Below, in pieces: positions 9,026 to 19,400 of a DNA stretch of 64,000 nucleotides (its first letter is position 1; every line of letters begins with the position of its first letter). Source of the DNA: CAYVTV01 sp964563105. GTDB lineage: Bacteria > Bacteroidota > Bacteroidia > Bacteroidales > GCA-2748055. The DNA is taken from the NCBI GenBank assembly GCA_964563105.1, contig CAZLXM010000003.1:1-64000 (forward strand), given 5' to 3'. The notes beneath the pieces were generated by a model that saw only the letters and a list, made by a program, of their open reading frames with translations, was not told the origin of the DNA and made no database searches. A program made the position numbers and the translations under genes.

Positions 9026-10312
9026 ATGACAAATAGAAGAAGTTTTATTAAAAAAATAACAGTGGGATCAATGTTAACCACTATCGACACAAAAAACGTA
9101 TTTTCATCTCCGGCAAAAACTTATAAAAAAAGTAAACCGGATGTTGATAACCCGTATGAAAATGTAGACTGGTCAAAATTTAAACAAATTCCATCCACAT
9201 CACATACCCACATTACAAGTCAGGAAAAACTCGATAAAATTTGTCAGGTTTTTAAATTAAAACATATACCCATTTCTAATTACTATCCTTCTGTTCCATA
9301 TTATCCGGCTCATCAGATAAAGGTAAATCAATTTATGGTTAAGCAGGATTTTGGGACTATTTATGATCCGGACAATACATCAAAAGACAGGTGGAAAAAT
9401 GGCAAATATATAGATGGCCCGTTAGATTGGAATAAAATAATAATGGACCCAAAAAACGGATGGTATGACAAGCTCCCTGAAGATAAGAAGAAAAAATTGC
9501 CTTTCACCGAAGGTGGCCTGTTATTTACAAATATTCCTGATGATGTAATAATATCTCCTAATGCGGAACATCACAGTTTTACCAACTTAGGATTACATGC
9601 CAATGCTGTCGGGTCATTATTTCGCAGCGGTACTTTTGATGCACGAAATGAATATTTAACTGCTCAGCATGGTTATTGTTATGGTACAGGCCTAACCTGG
9701 GAAAAAGCCTTTCAGAAAATGATTGACCAGCTTCTATTTGCTGATGCAGGCGGGATTACCATTAATCACCCCACATGGTCAAATCTCAAGTATGAGGATG
9801 TTTGTAAAATGCTTGATTTTGACAGCAGAGTTCTGGGTATAGAAGTTTATAATGACGGTGCAGCCACAGGTTATGGTGATCCACACAGAGGCTGGGCGCT
9901 TAAATTGTGGGATCAGGTATTAGCTTCAGGCAGAAAATGTCTTGGATTTTTTGTACCGGATCACACTTCCGGAAAAGGGAAAAATATACTTCTGGTTCCG
10001 GAATTCAATGAATACGAATGCCTGAAGGCATACCGGAATGGTGCTTTCTTTGGGGCTATCGAGGGAAAAAATCTGTTTTTTACAAATATTACACTTAAAA
10101 ATTATAAACTCCTCATAGGAACTAACAAGAATGCCACAATACTGCTGGCATCCGACAAAGGACAATTATTGAAGCAGGGAGGTAATAGCAGATTCGAATA
10201 TGAAATTCCCTTAAATAACGGTAAACCGGGGATCAGTTATATCAGAATTGAAGCATGGGATGAGTTTAGTGAACTGATTTTCAGCCAGCCAATACGTTTC
10301 CTGAATGCCTGA
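9026..10312 (+). CDS. Tat-exported PHP-like metal-dependent hydrolase
   Basis: A 428-residue protein beginning with a twin-arginine type leader (NRRSFIKK, then a short hydrophobic stretch), so it is probably exported folded. Features reminiscent of PHP phosphoesterase-like TIM barrels are SHTHI near residue 60, ITINHPTW near 245, GIEVYND near 275 and GFFVPDHT near 310. The C-terminal 80 residues look like an immunoglobulin-type beta domain. Proteins of this kind turn up in Bacteroidota glycan-degradation loci, but the reaction is not known to me. It lies 100 bp after the esterase and 53 bp before the next Tat-type protein. The PHP assignment rests on a few His/Asp motifs only. Confidence 0.55.
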   Translation: MTNRRSFIKKITVGSMLTTIDTKNVFSSPAKTYKKSKPDVDNPYENVDWSKFKQIPSTSHTHITSQEKLDKICQVFKLKHIPISNYYPSVPYYPAHQIKVNQFMVKQDFGTIYDPDNTSKDRWKNGKYIDGPLDWNKIIMDPKNGWYDKLPEDKKKKLPFTEGGLLFTNIPDDVIISPNAEHHSFTNLGLHANAVGSLFRSGTFDARNEYLTAQHGYCYGTGLTWEKAFQKMIDQLLFADAGGITINHPTWSNLKYEDVCKMLDFDSRVLGIEVYNDGAATGYGDPHRGWALKLWDQVLASGRKCLGFFVPDHTSGKGKNILLVPEFNEYECLKAYRNGAFFGAIEGKNLFFTNITLKNYKLLIGTNKNATILLASDKGQLLKQGGNSRFEYEIPLNNGKPGISYIRIEAWDEFSELIFSQPIRFLNA

Positions 10313-10365
10313 TTTAAAATAGAATTTACTTGATACATAGATAAAGATCAAAAAATTTACTTATT

Positions 10366-11592
10366 ATGCCTATGGAATACAAGAATAAAAAATTTAAACG
10401 GCGAAAATTCTTACAAAGCTCCTTTACAGCCCTTACAGGAGGTATTCTATTAACTGAATTAACAAAAGCATCTATTAACCCGTTTTCCTCCGGGGGATGG
10501 ATAAAAATCGAGACACCTTTTCATGGTGCTATTTTAAATAGTAAACATGGCAAAAAAAAAGACGGAGGATTGAAAATAATTGTTGAAGGAGAGGCAGCTC
10601 TACTCAGTCATGTTACAGTTAATGGTATAGAAGCTGAACGTAAGGGAACAAAATTTTTATCAGAAGTTGTCCTTACTGACAATGAAACAGAAATTACCGC
10701 CTTGTCAAAAAGCCCCATGGGAAATAGCAGCCATGAGATCAGAGTAGTCTGGGATAAAAACTCTTTCCCCAGATATGGCTTTGAAGTTGATGATAATATA
10801 TTCTTTTTGCGTGATATAGCCAGGGAAAAATACAAATCTTTATTCGATTGCTTTTATCTGAAAGGGCTAAAGAATCTGCATCAAAAATATGGAACTAAAT
10901 TCGTGCTGAACACCTATTTCAGTGATGGTTTAGAATATACTAACAAAAAAGAATTCAATCTGACGCACTTTCCCGATCGTTATAAAAATGAATGGAAAGA
11001 TAATTCACATTGGCTTAAATTAGCATTCCATGCCTATTCTAATAATCCCGACAGACCATATCAATATGCATCTGCAAATAAGCTGATTGGTGATTTGGAA
11101 ATGGTAGCTGAAGAAATTTATCGTTTTGCAGGACCGGATACTTATACTCCTCCAACAGTAATTCACTGGAATCTTGCCCCTCCCTCCTCGCATAAAGCTC
11201 TTAAAGAAAAAGGAGTGCGTGTCCTTAGAACAGGAGGCCCTAAACTTACAGGCGGAGTATGGGATAATAATTATTTTGTTGATGACATAAGATCTGAGTA
11301 TCTCTCACGTCATGATGCTTTCATGGATTTTGAAAAAGGTATAATCTTTGCACTTGCTGATCTGTGTTGTAACAGAACACCTCTGGAAAAAATTATTCCA
11401 ACCCTCGAAACAATTGCACAAAATCCTGACCGGTCAGAAATAATGGATATAATGACACATGAACAATATTTCTGGCCCTTCTATAAAAATTATATACCTG
11501 ATCATTTTCAGAGACTGGATACTGCTATACGCTGGGTTACAGAACATGGATACAAACCGGTTTTTTACAATGATGGTTTTCTGGGTGCCTGA
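10366..11592 (+). CDS. Tat-exported polysaccharide deacetylase-like protein
   Basis: A 408-residue protein with a twin-arginine leader (KRRKFLQSSFTALTGG). Residues about 45-130 form an Ig-like beta domain (IKIETPFHGAILN, then VTVNGIEAERKGTKF). The rest resembles a NodB/polysaccharide-deacetylase TIM barrel: FEVDDNIFFLRD could supply the Asp pair and LAFHAYSNNPDRPY the metal-binding His. WNLAPPSSHKALKEKGVRVL near residue 265 fits a barrel strand-helix unit. The start is either the ATG at 10366 or the one at 10372. It has the same strand and export route as the neighbouring PHP-like protein. A de-N-acetylase or other metal-dependent glycan enzyme is a guess; fold confidence is moderate. Confidence 0.5.
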   Translation: MPMEYKNKKFKRRKFLQSSFTALTGGILLTELTKASINPFSSGGWIKIETPFHGAILNSKHGKKKDGGLKIIVEGEAALLSHVTVNGIEAERKGTKFLSEVVLTDNETEITALSKSPMGNSSHEIRVVWDKNSFPRYGFEVDDNIFFLRDIAREKYKSLFDCFYLKGLKNLHQKYGTKFVLNTYFSDGLEYTNKKEFNLTHFPDRYKNEWKDNSHWLKLAFHAYSNNPDRPYQYASANKLIGDLEMVAEEIYRFAGPDTYTPPTVIHWNLAPPSSHKALKEKGVRVLRTGGPKLTGGVWDNNYFVDDIRSEYLSRHDAFMDFEKGIIFALADLCCNRTPLEKIIPTLETIAQNPDRSEIMDIMTHEQYFWPFYKNYIPDHFQRLDTAIRWVTEHGYKPVFYNDGFLGA

Positions 11593-11715
11593 CTATTAAT
11601 AGATATTTATCAATTAATATTCTAATTAAGATTTAAATATAGCGATATTTGATACATTTCATTTATAAAATAAAATAAGGCTTTAAACAAAAAACGCAAT
11701 AAAAAATAAATTAAC

Positions 11716-14100
11716 ATGAAACGAGAAGTATATTACAGATTAATTCTGACAGTAACATTTATCCTCTGTTTTCTCCTGTTTTCTTTCGATAAAGTTTATG
11801 CACAACTTCCCGAAATAAAACCGATAATATTCCCTAATCCCCAGGAAATAACGCTTAATAATGAAAATTTTGATTTAGACGAAGAAACTATAATAATTGT
11901 ACCCTGGAAAGCTTCGGAAAAGGATCTTTTTCTGGCCCGTTTTATAGTTGCGGAACTAATTGACAAATTTGGGATCGCAGTAAGAATTGAAAACCTCTCC
12001 GGCATCCCGATAAACAAACCTTTTATTTTAATGGGATCTATCGATAATCCTCTGATAAGGGAATATTGCAATCAACAAAAAATTAAAATTAATGCTCAAA
12101 ATCCGGGGCCTGAAGGATATATCCTTAATGTGGATAAAAGAAGTGTAATTGTTGCAGGAAGTGATCCTCAGGGAGCTTTTTACGGAATGCAATCTCTCCG
12201 TCAGATAATTAAAAAAGAAAATGGGATCAAAATTCAGGGAGTTCAGGTCCGGGACTGGCCTGATATGCCTTTCCGCGGAATAAAACTTTATATACCGGGA
12301 CGGGAAAATATTCCTTATTTCAAATCATTCATAAAAGATTTTATGGCCCTATATAAATTCAATAAAGTAATTATCGAGGTTAATGCAGTAATGAGATTTG
12401 ACCGGCACCCTGAACTAAATGCAGGATGGGTCGAATTTGCAAAAGAGCTGGATTATTCGAGACGTAGCAGGGCGATGGGACCAGGCATATATTCTCAGAA
12501 TTCAACCCATCATGATGCTGGTGACGGAGGTATTCTTGAAAAACAGGAAGTAAGGGATATGGTTCAATTTTCCAGAGATCATTTTATAGATGTAATCCCT
12601 GAACTGCCCACTCTGTCACACACATTTTATCTGTTAACCCGTCACAGGGAACTTGCAGATGTACATAACTCTGAGTGGCCAAGTACTTACTGCCCTTCAA
12701 ATCCAAAAACTTATGAACTTGTATTTGATGTTTTTGATGAATATATCGAAGTGATGAAGCCAAAAATGATACATATTGGACGTGATGAGTGGTGGGGGGC
12801 CCCAATAGACTATTGTCCCCTTTGCAGAGGAAAAGATTATTTTACATTATTCGAACAAGATCTGAATAAAATATATAACTATTTATCACGAAAAAGAATT
12901 AAAGTTGCCATGTGGGGCGACCACCTGCTCGAAAATGTCAGAGGTGCCGGATATGTTGACCGAAGGACTCAAACCGGTTATAATTATCAAACTCCGGGTG
13001 GCTTACCTTTGGAAATGGTAAAAGCAAAGATCCCAAAAGACATTTTAATATTCAATTGGTTTTATGGAGATGAAAAAAATGATGTCTTTCTTGAAAACTT
13101 GGGATTTAAGCAAATATATGGCAATTTCTTACCTAATATCAGTAATTGGGAAACAAGAAAAGAACTTTCGGGTGTACTTGGAGGTGCCCCGTCATCCTGG
13201 GCAGCTACAACCGAATATAACTTTGGAAAAGATTTAATGGATTTTTTTCTGGGATGTGCAAATTTACTCTGGTCAAAAAAACAATCTCTTCATCCAAAAG
13301 AACATTTTGAAACTGTTAATTATCTTATGCCGCAAATACGAAAGAATCTTAATGGAAAAGCCTATCCAAGCGATAGCGATCCGGTTATTCCGATAAAAAT
13401 AGACCAAAATTTTAATGCATCAAAGGAAATAAATACAATTAGTATTGATTTGACGACGTTAAAAAAAGGACAGATAAATTCCGGACAAAAAGTTTTTGAA
13501 CTGGCAGGCAGTTCGAAGAAATCTGCCAGATGCGCTATAATGGCAGGCACAGAAGGGAATAATAACATTCCGATTACAAATGAAGTTAAAGGGATACAAA
13601 TTGATGAGGATGTCAATAGTTTACTGTTCCTGCATGCCTGTGCATATCCGGCAAATAATGAAAAAGCATATAGAAAGATATTCAATTTTGATGATTCATC
13701 TGACCTGCTGGGATGGTATGAAATAGTTTTTGAAGATGGTTTTACGGAAAATATTCCGATTCGCTATGGTTATAATATTCTGGAATGGAATGTATTCAGA
13801 GATGAGAATTTTGAAAGATGGTATGACAGGGGGCAAGGGTCTTCACAGGACAGATATTGTTATATGGCTGATGCAATAGATTGCTCAACAGATATGGAAA
13901 AGAACCCCATTACATTTTTCGCTTTTGAATGGATAAATTCCAGGGCAGGCACAAAGATAAAAGAAATCAACCTTAAAGGCACTTCCAACTTCTTAAATGC
14001 GCAAGATAAAGTAGTTGAGAAAAATGGAATAATGCTTATAGCATTAAGTGCTGTTAAAAAGAGAGAAGTTCCGGTAATTGAACCAAATCCAAAACCTTAA
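11716..14100 (+). CDS. GH20-like beta-N-acetylhexosaminidase
   Basis: A 794-residue exported protein (signal peptide about 1-30, ending VYAQ). Residues about 30-180 match the GH20b lead domain (NPQEITLNNENFDLDEETI; GPEGYILNVDKRSVIVAGSD; GAFYGMQSLRQI), and the barrel follows from about 185 (RDWPDMPFRGIKLYIPGR). The catalytic Asp-Glu pair of GH20 is present as D357-E358 in HIGRDEWWG, where most family members have HIGGDE. The C-terminal 200 residues form an additional beta-rich domain. GH20 enzymes release terminal GlcNAc or GalNAc by substrate-assisted catalysis. It closes the plus-strand run and converges on the FAD oxidoreductase gene. The Gly to Arg change next to the D-E pair may alter specificity. 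Confidence 0.8.
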   Translation: MKREVYYRLILTVTFILCFLLFSFDKVYAQLPEIKPIIFPNPQEITLNNENFDLDEETIIIVPWKASEKDLFLARFIVAELIDKFGIAVRIENLSGIPINKPFILMGSIDNPLIREYCNQQKIKINAQNPGPEGYILNVDKRSVIVAGSDPQGAFYGMQSLRQIIKKENGIKIQGVQVRDWPDMPFRGIKLYIPGRENIPYFKSFIKDFMALYKFNKVIIEVNAVMRFDRHPELNAGWVEFAKELDYSRRSRAMGPGIYSQNSTHHDAGDGGILEKQEVRDMVQFSRDHFIDVIPELPTLSHTFYLLTRHRELADVHNSEWPSTYCPSNPKTYELVFDVFDEYIEVMKPKMIHIGRDEWWGAPIDYCPLCRGKDYFTLFEQDLNKIYNYLSRKRIKVAMWGDHLLENVRGAGYVDRRTQTGYNYQTPGGLPLEMVKAKIPKDILIFNWFYGDEKNDVFLENLGFKQIYGNFLPNISNWETRKELSGVLGGAPSSWAATTEYNFGKDLMDFFLGCANLLWSKKQSLHPKEHFETVNYLMPQIRKNLNGKAYPSDSDPVIPIKIDQNFNASKEINTISIDLTTLKKGQINSGQKVFELAGSSKKSARCAIMAGTEGNNNIPITNEVKGIQIDEDVNSLLFLHACAYPANNEKAYRKIFNFDDSSDLLGWYEIVFEDGFTENIPIRYGYNILEWNVFRDENFERWYDRGQGSSQDRYCYMADAIDCSTDMEKNPITFFAFEWINSRAGTKIKEINLKGTSNFLNAQDKVVEKNGIMLIALSAVKKREVPVIEPNPKP

Positions 14101-14236
14101 ACGGTTTTCACGGTATAACTGAATTTTGGAAAGGGACGGCCTTACAGGCAAACTGGTCAATATTGATTTTTATATATCTTTTTTGTGAACAATTTTTATG
14201 TTCTATTTTCTATTATGCATTCTTCTAATTTTATGA

Positions 14237-16220
14237 TCAGGGAGCTGCAGTTGCAGCACTAAAAGAGGGAACACCATTAGTCATTAACACTTTAAGCTCA
14301 TCAAGATGGGATTCATAAACATCTCTGGGAAGACAATTATTTAACCTGCAAATCGAGGCAGCCATACCTACCACTTCACCCATCATCCCCCCTGTTCGCA
14401 TAACCCTTATTGATCCCAGGGCAACACGGGAAACACTTATATTACGCCCGGCCATAAATAAATTATTAATGTTTCGTGAATATAAACAACGATATGGTAC
14501 CGGATATGGATCAATCCTTGTGGAATGAGCTTTGGCACGAAAAGGTTCACCTTCAAAATTATCAGCTTGTATCGGATAATGCAAATCAATACCCCAGGTA
14601 GTTGTAAAAGAAGCATCTTCATACAGAATATGATCTGTAAGGTCCTGTTCTTTCAAAATTAAATCACCCGTTAATCTTCTTGATTCACGCTTTCCGCCAA
14701 TGTAAGCAACCCAGGATAAACTGTAATTTAAAAACTTATCTTTGTCAACACTCTCATTTTTAATAAAGTCCCAGTTTCCAAAAGTTACCCTTAAAGCATA
14801 ATCTCTGATAAATTCAACCTCTTCAATCTGGTCCCTTTTCATTCCCGCTTCCCAATCCCAGTCACCCCGGGTAATTTTATAAGATGTATTTTCATCAAAC
14901 TTTACAGCCCATGGACAAGATGGAAAAGAGGAAAGTTCATCCCCCTCTGTTGCAAACCATTGTACAGAAGTCCCCATCGACAGGTTATCTTTTTTTTCCG
15001 GAGCANNNNNNNNNNNNNNNNNNNNNNNNNNNNNNNNNNNNNNNNNNNNNNNNNNNNNNNNNNNNNNNNNNNNNNNNNGTTTCATCTCTGGTCTCTACAC
15101 CAATTCTATAATCAGCCCCTGCTAAAAATCCCACATTCCCATCTCCTGTACAATCAGCAAATAATTTAGCCCTGAATTTATATTCTTTTCCCGAATAAAT
15201 ATCTTTGCCAACCACGTATATAATTTGCTTATTTTTTGTCTTTGTTTTAAAAATATGTGTATTAAGAAATAGTTTTATATTTGGCTCATTCTCTATAACT
15301 TTTTGTTTTTTTTCATCACCATAATTACTGGCAGGACCGGCATTATGAATCAACTTTTCAGGATGTTTTTCAATTACATCGAAAATATGATCTCTTCCGG
15401 GGGCATCAGGGTCACGCACAGCATCCCAATAATTATGATAGCCAATAGATCCGATTTCATCAACAAGCTTGCCTAATTTTGGATATGGTTTCTGATGTAT
15501 TTTACCGGATAATCCGACCCTGACTTCAGAACTATTGTTCCCACCCAGGACAGGACGATTTTGTATTAAAGCCACTTTACATCCATATCGCGCAGCACTT
15601 ACAGCAGCACAGCAACCAGCCATCCCTCCCCCTATTACAACAAGATCAAAATCTCCTGCAAGTTCAGGTCTCTTTGGAATTCCCAGCATCTTTTTCCTGA
15701 AACTTATTAATTCATTTAGATCTTCAGGAGGATTAAAACCTTTATTAGTTGTTAGAATTATTGCATCACAACGGCCATTAAACCCCGTAAGGTCTTTAAT
15801 TGCAAGTTTATGTTCCCCTGATTTAAGATACATACTCCCTCCATATTGCCAATGCCAGTTTTCACCTGATTTTCCAAATATTTCATCAGCAGGGACATCA
15901 TCTATTGTAAGGACAAAAGTACCCGGACCTTCTTCAATTCCCCATGGAGCAACCCAATTTCTGGTTCTTACCCAAATATGATAATTTCCTGCTGCCCCGA
16001 CTTCTATTATGGTTTCAGCGTCTCTGACCGGAATGCCCAAACCATGTGCAAGTAAATAAGGCGATCCCATAATATCCATTGACTGTTGATCAACTACCCA
16101 GCCTCCGGAATTTGAGAAATTTTCAGCTTCCAGAAAAATTATATTACCTGATTTTTGACATGAAGTAAAGACAAGAAGTTTAAATAGCAAAATAAAGCCG
16201 GGGATTAATTTTGAGTTCAT
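14237..16220 (-). CDS. FAD-dependent oxidoreductase (FAD_oxidored type) with N-terminal carbohydrate-binding-like domain; contains an assembly gap
   Basis: One gene interrupted by 73 N at 15006-15078, with the reading frame not kept across the N run. The N-terminus looks like a lipoprotein leader (LVFTSCQKSG). Residues about 28-165 resemble a CBM6/35-like beta-sandwich (FLEAENFSNSGGWVVD). The dinucleotide-binding motif VVIGGGMAGCCAAVSAARYG begins near residue 194, followed by LGGNNSSEVRVG. After the gap come GTSVQWFATEGDE and the C-terminal FAD-contact region NLFMAGRNISVSRVALGSIR. Such proteins are common beside polysaccharide-utilisation genes, but substrates are mostly unknown. It lies 260 bp beyond the giant PQQ protein on the same strand and is probably the last gene of PUL A. 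Confidence 0.8.
15006..15078. other. Assembly gap (73 N) inside the FAD oxidoreductase gene
   Basis: Undetermined bases. The left and right coding parts are in different frames, so the true gap length differs from 73 by a number that is not a multiple of three. From memory of the family, the residues joining RDE and APEK are few, so the real gap may be only about 10-20 bases. Confidence 0.95.
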
Positions 16221-16360
16221 TGAGTATTTAATATAAATTTTTTGATTTTATAAATTCTTTATTTAAAATTTTCTTTTATAAAGTTAACATTCCTTCTTAT
16301 CTCCGAAATCACACAACTTAGAAATAATAAAATTAAGGAATTATTCAGGCACTTACAAAT

Positions 16361-16385
16361 TAAGTTATTTTTCGGAAATAACTTA
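16361..16385. repeat. Perfect 10-bp inverted repeat between the PQQ and FAD genes
   Basis: TAAGTTATTT (16361-16370) and AAATAACTTA (16376-16385) are exact reverse complements around TTCGG. The repeat lies in the 259-bp spacer between two minus-strand genes, 141 bases upstream of the FAD oxidoreductase start. It has no T run after it on the minus strand, so it is either an operator or an mRNA hairpin rather than a standard terminator. No good promoter match was seen in this spacer. Confidence 0.5.
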
Positions 16386-16479
16386 GAATAGAAATTATCA
16401 TTTGGAGGATATTTTTATCCCCCTGTATACTATCATTCACAAAAAGAAAATGAAAATATAATAAAATAATTACTTAAAA

Positions 16480-19400
16480 TTAATATGATGAAGATAATTG
16501 AGAATCTTCCAAAACTATTTTAATCCCTGCAATAACAGCTTGATTCTTAGATTCAGAAAAGTCAATCTTTAACTTATCCCTGACTTTCACTCCCCTGAAC
16601 TCCCTGGTTAAAATTAATCCCGGCCCACCCGCTTGTTTTGCAATATCAAAACCATCAAGTACCTTTTTATTCTGTATAAAGACATCAAAAACCCTTTCAC
16701 CGGGAGATATATTATCAGGTTCAGTAAAATATAATGTAACGGTATAATTTACTTCAGTAACAAAATTTTCAGGTATCAATTTAATTAAGATGGATTTAAT
16801 TCCTTTGGCTCCATAAGATCCAACCCAGTCATAATTTTGATCATGATTTTTCATCCATGTGATATGATTCCTATAATATTCAAGTGATTTGGAATTTATT
16901 TCTATTGGAAGATCTGGCCCGGGATCACATTGTTTCGGATATTCAAGCCAAAGTATCCCGTCTTCCTTCCTGTTCCCCGGTGCACCAAAATTAATACCAA
17001 GTGAACGAATAAAATCATCTCCTATTTCCAGCTTATTCATTGTCCACATTTCCACACCAATTCCGGGCATATGAGTAAATCCAAAACTAGTTTGCAAAGG
17101 ATAGGAACAGGTACATGTGCGTGTATAATCGGGAGCACTGAGCATCCCGTCGGCAATAATAAGATTATTGGTACATCCGGATTTGAATCCGGCAAAATTT
17201 CCGGTACCCCCATCATTTAGCAGATCATTAAACCCTGCAGTTCCGGAACGATAGGTTATAAGATATTTACTGCAGTTCATTGATCCACATCCATAAAATT
17301 TATGATAATCCCATGGAACAGGTTCACTGGTTACCGGATGATTTCTCATAATTATTTTCCCTGTATAGGGATCTAATGCAGGCTGACCTGCACCTCCGGG
17401 AATGATCATGTCCGGATGAAGTCCCAAAGGTCCGATATAAAGCTGATCTTTATTTTCCCAGATTACTTCTCCTGTAAGACTATTGTGTGCTTTTATTCTT
17501 TCAGCCGGTTCATCCGGCAAACCGCGATATAAATTCCTTCTGGCATCCCATGCTGCAAAAAGGATCCTGCGACCGCCCTGTATTAGAATGTTTTTATCTT
17601 CATAAAAACCTAACCAGGTTCCAAAAACATTATCATTAAAAGACCAAAGTTTCTTCCCGTTACTTAAATCAAATGCAATAAGCTCAGCATTTACTTCTTC
17701 TTTCAAGCCCCTCCTTTGAAGAAGCGTAAGCAATTCTTCTGACAATCCATCAATTAAAAATAATTTATCATTTCCTGCCACAATGGCATTATGCCTGAAA
17801 CCCGTTTTCGCATCAACTTTCCATATCATATTACAACTATGACGGTCTATAACCATTAAGGTAGAACTTGATGTTGCATTCCAGGGATTTCCCTTACCTG
17901 AACCAGGCTGTGCATCATCAAATATTTGAGGCCCAGCAGTGGTAATCAAATAATCTCCACATACTAATAAAAAACTGAAAATATAGGGTTTACCACTTTC
18001 AGGATGAGTTAAACGCAACTCTTTTATACAACTACCATTGGAGGCATCAAGTAATAAAATCTTCTCCCGGTCACAGACATATATAATTTCTTCTGTAGAA
18101 ACAAAGGGGCTGCCCAAAAAATTTGCTCCGGGACGTACACCTATTGATACAGACCTGTTGTTTCTGAATATTTCTTCATGTTCCAATGAAGTATAAGGAT
18201 GACCAATACCAGGAATTTCCCTGACCCATAATTCTCTCCCTGTGTAAACACATCTTGCACTGATGGTTTCAACACCCATAATAATTAACCTGCCACCTGC
18301 AACCTGTGGAATTGGCCCCATATGATGCCTTGGAAGGATATGTTCATTTGAAGGCCCTCCGAACCAGACTGTTCCAAGCGGGGTCTTAACCAGATTGTCA
18401 TCAGAATAAGCCCGGTTTGAAGAACTTCCATATTGATGAGTCCATTGTGCTGAACCCGGTAAGGGACCTTTCCGTATAATGATAGTAAAATCATTTCCTT
18501 TTTTTAACTCAGCATTAGCAAGGTTTAATTGATTTAAAAATTTAACCGAATTATTAGTCGTACGAATAAAACATAATGCACCACCATATGGCCGCAAAGA
18601 ATTAAAAACTTTTTCCGACTCTTCTTTTGAATGCTTATTTCCGGTATTAATTATCAGATCATATATATAAGGAATAAAAACAGAGCTCATATTTGAAGCA
18701 TTAACCACAGCCACCCTTTTGCCACATAATCCATTATTATCCAGGCGTTTTCTTAAATTCTCCCTTATCTTTGGATCAGGTTCAGCAACAATAAAATGCA
18801 TTGTACTGTTATCAGAAAGGGCATGTATAAGATCATAGTTATCCCCCCCGCATATCAAAGCATATCCGCCATTCCTGCCTTTTGTTTTCTGTAAAATAGT
18901 ATTTGCCAGTGAAATCGACTTTATATCCGGCCGGTAAGTTATGTTATTATATAGATAGTGTTTCGGGGAAGAACCGGTGCCTTCTCCAAAACAATAGATC
19001 TTGCCTTCCAGGGTTACCACATATAAACAGGCGTTTCCAGCAATTATATTCCAAATTTCTCCTTCAATATCATAGTTCCAGCAAAGCCTGTCCGGTATTC
19101 CCTTATCATTAACTTTAAACAAAGAGATAGTTTTTCCATTATTTCTGCCCAGCACAAAATGAGATTTTGATTTAAAATATAGCCTTGTTAAATCAGGAAC
19201 TTGTTTTTCCCAAATTGATTCAATTTGAAATAGTTTTTTTAACTCACCCCTTGCCAGCCTGTTTTCAATAATAGTATCAATCTTTTTAAGCTCAGAATTA
19301 TGTGCAATTAATTTGTTTCCTGATATGCCTATGAACGCATTATCCGAAAGCACATCACACGGAACAGGGCCAAACTGGGAGCCGTCTTCAAGTGCGTATA

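Noticed and set aside
12584..12805. Open frames on the strand opposite to the GH20-like gene and many similar short frames elsewhere
   Set aside because: They lie wholly inside well-supported genes, show no family motifs and have composition expected of a shadow frame.
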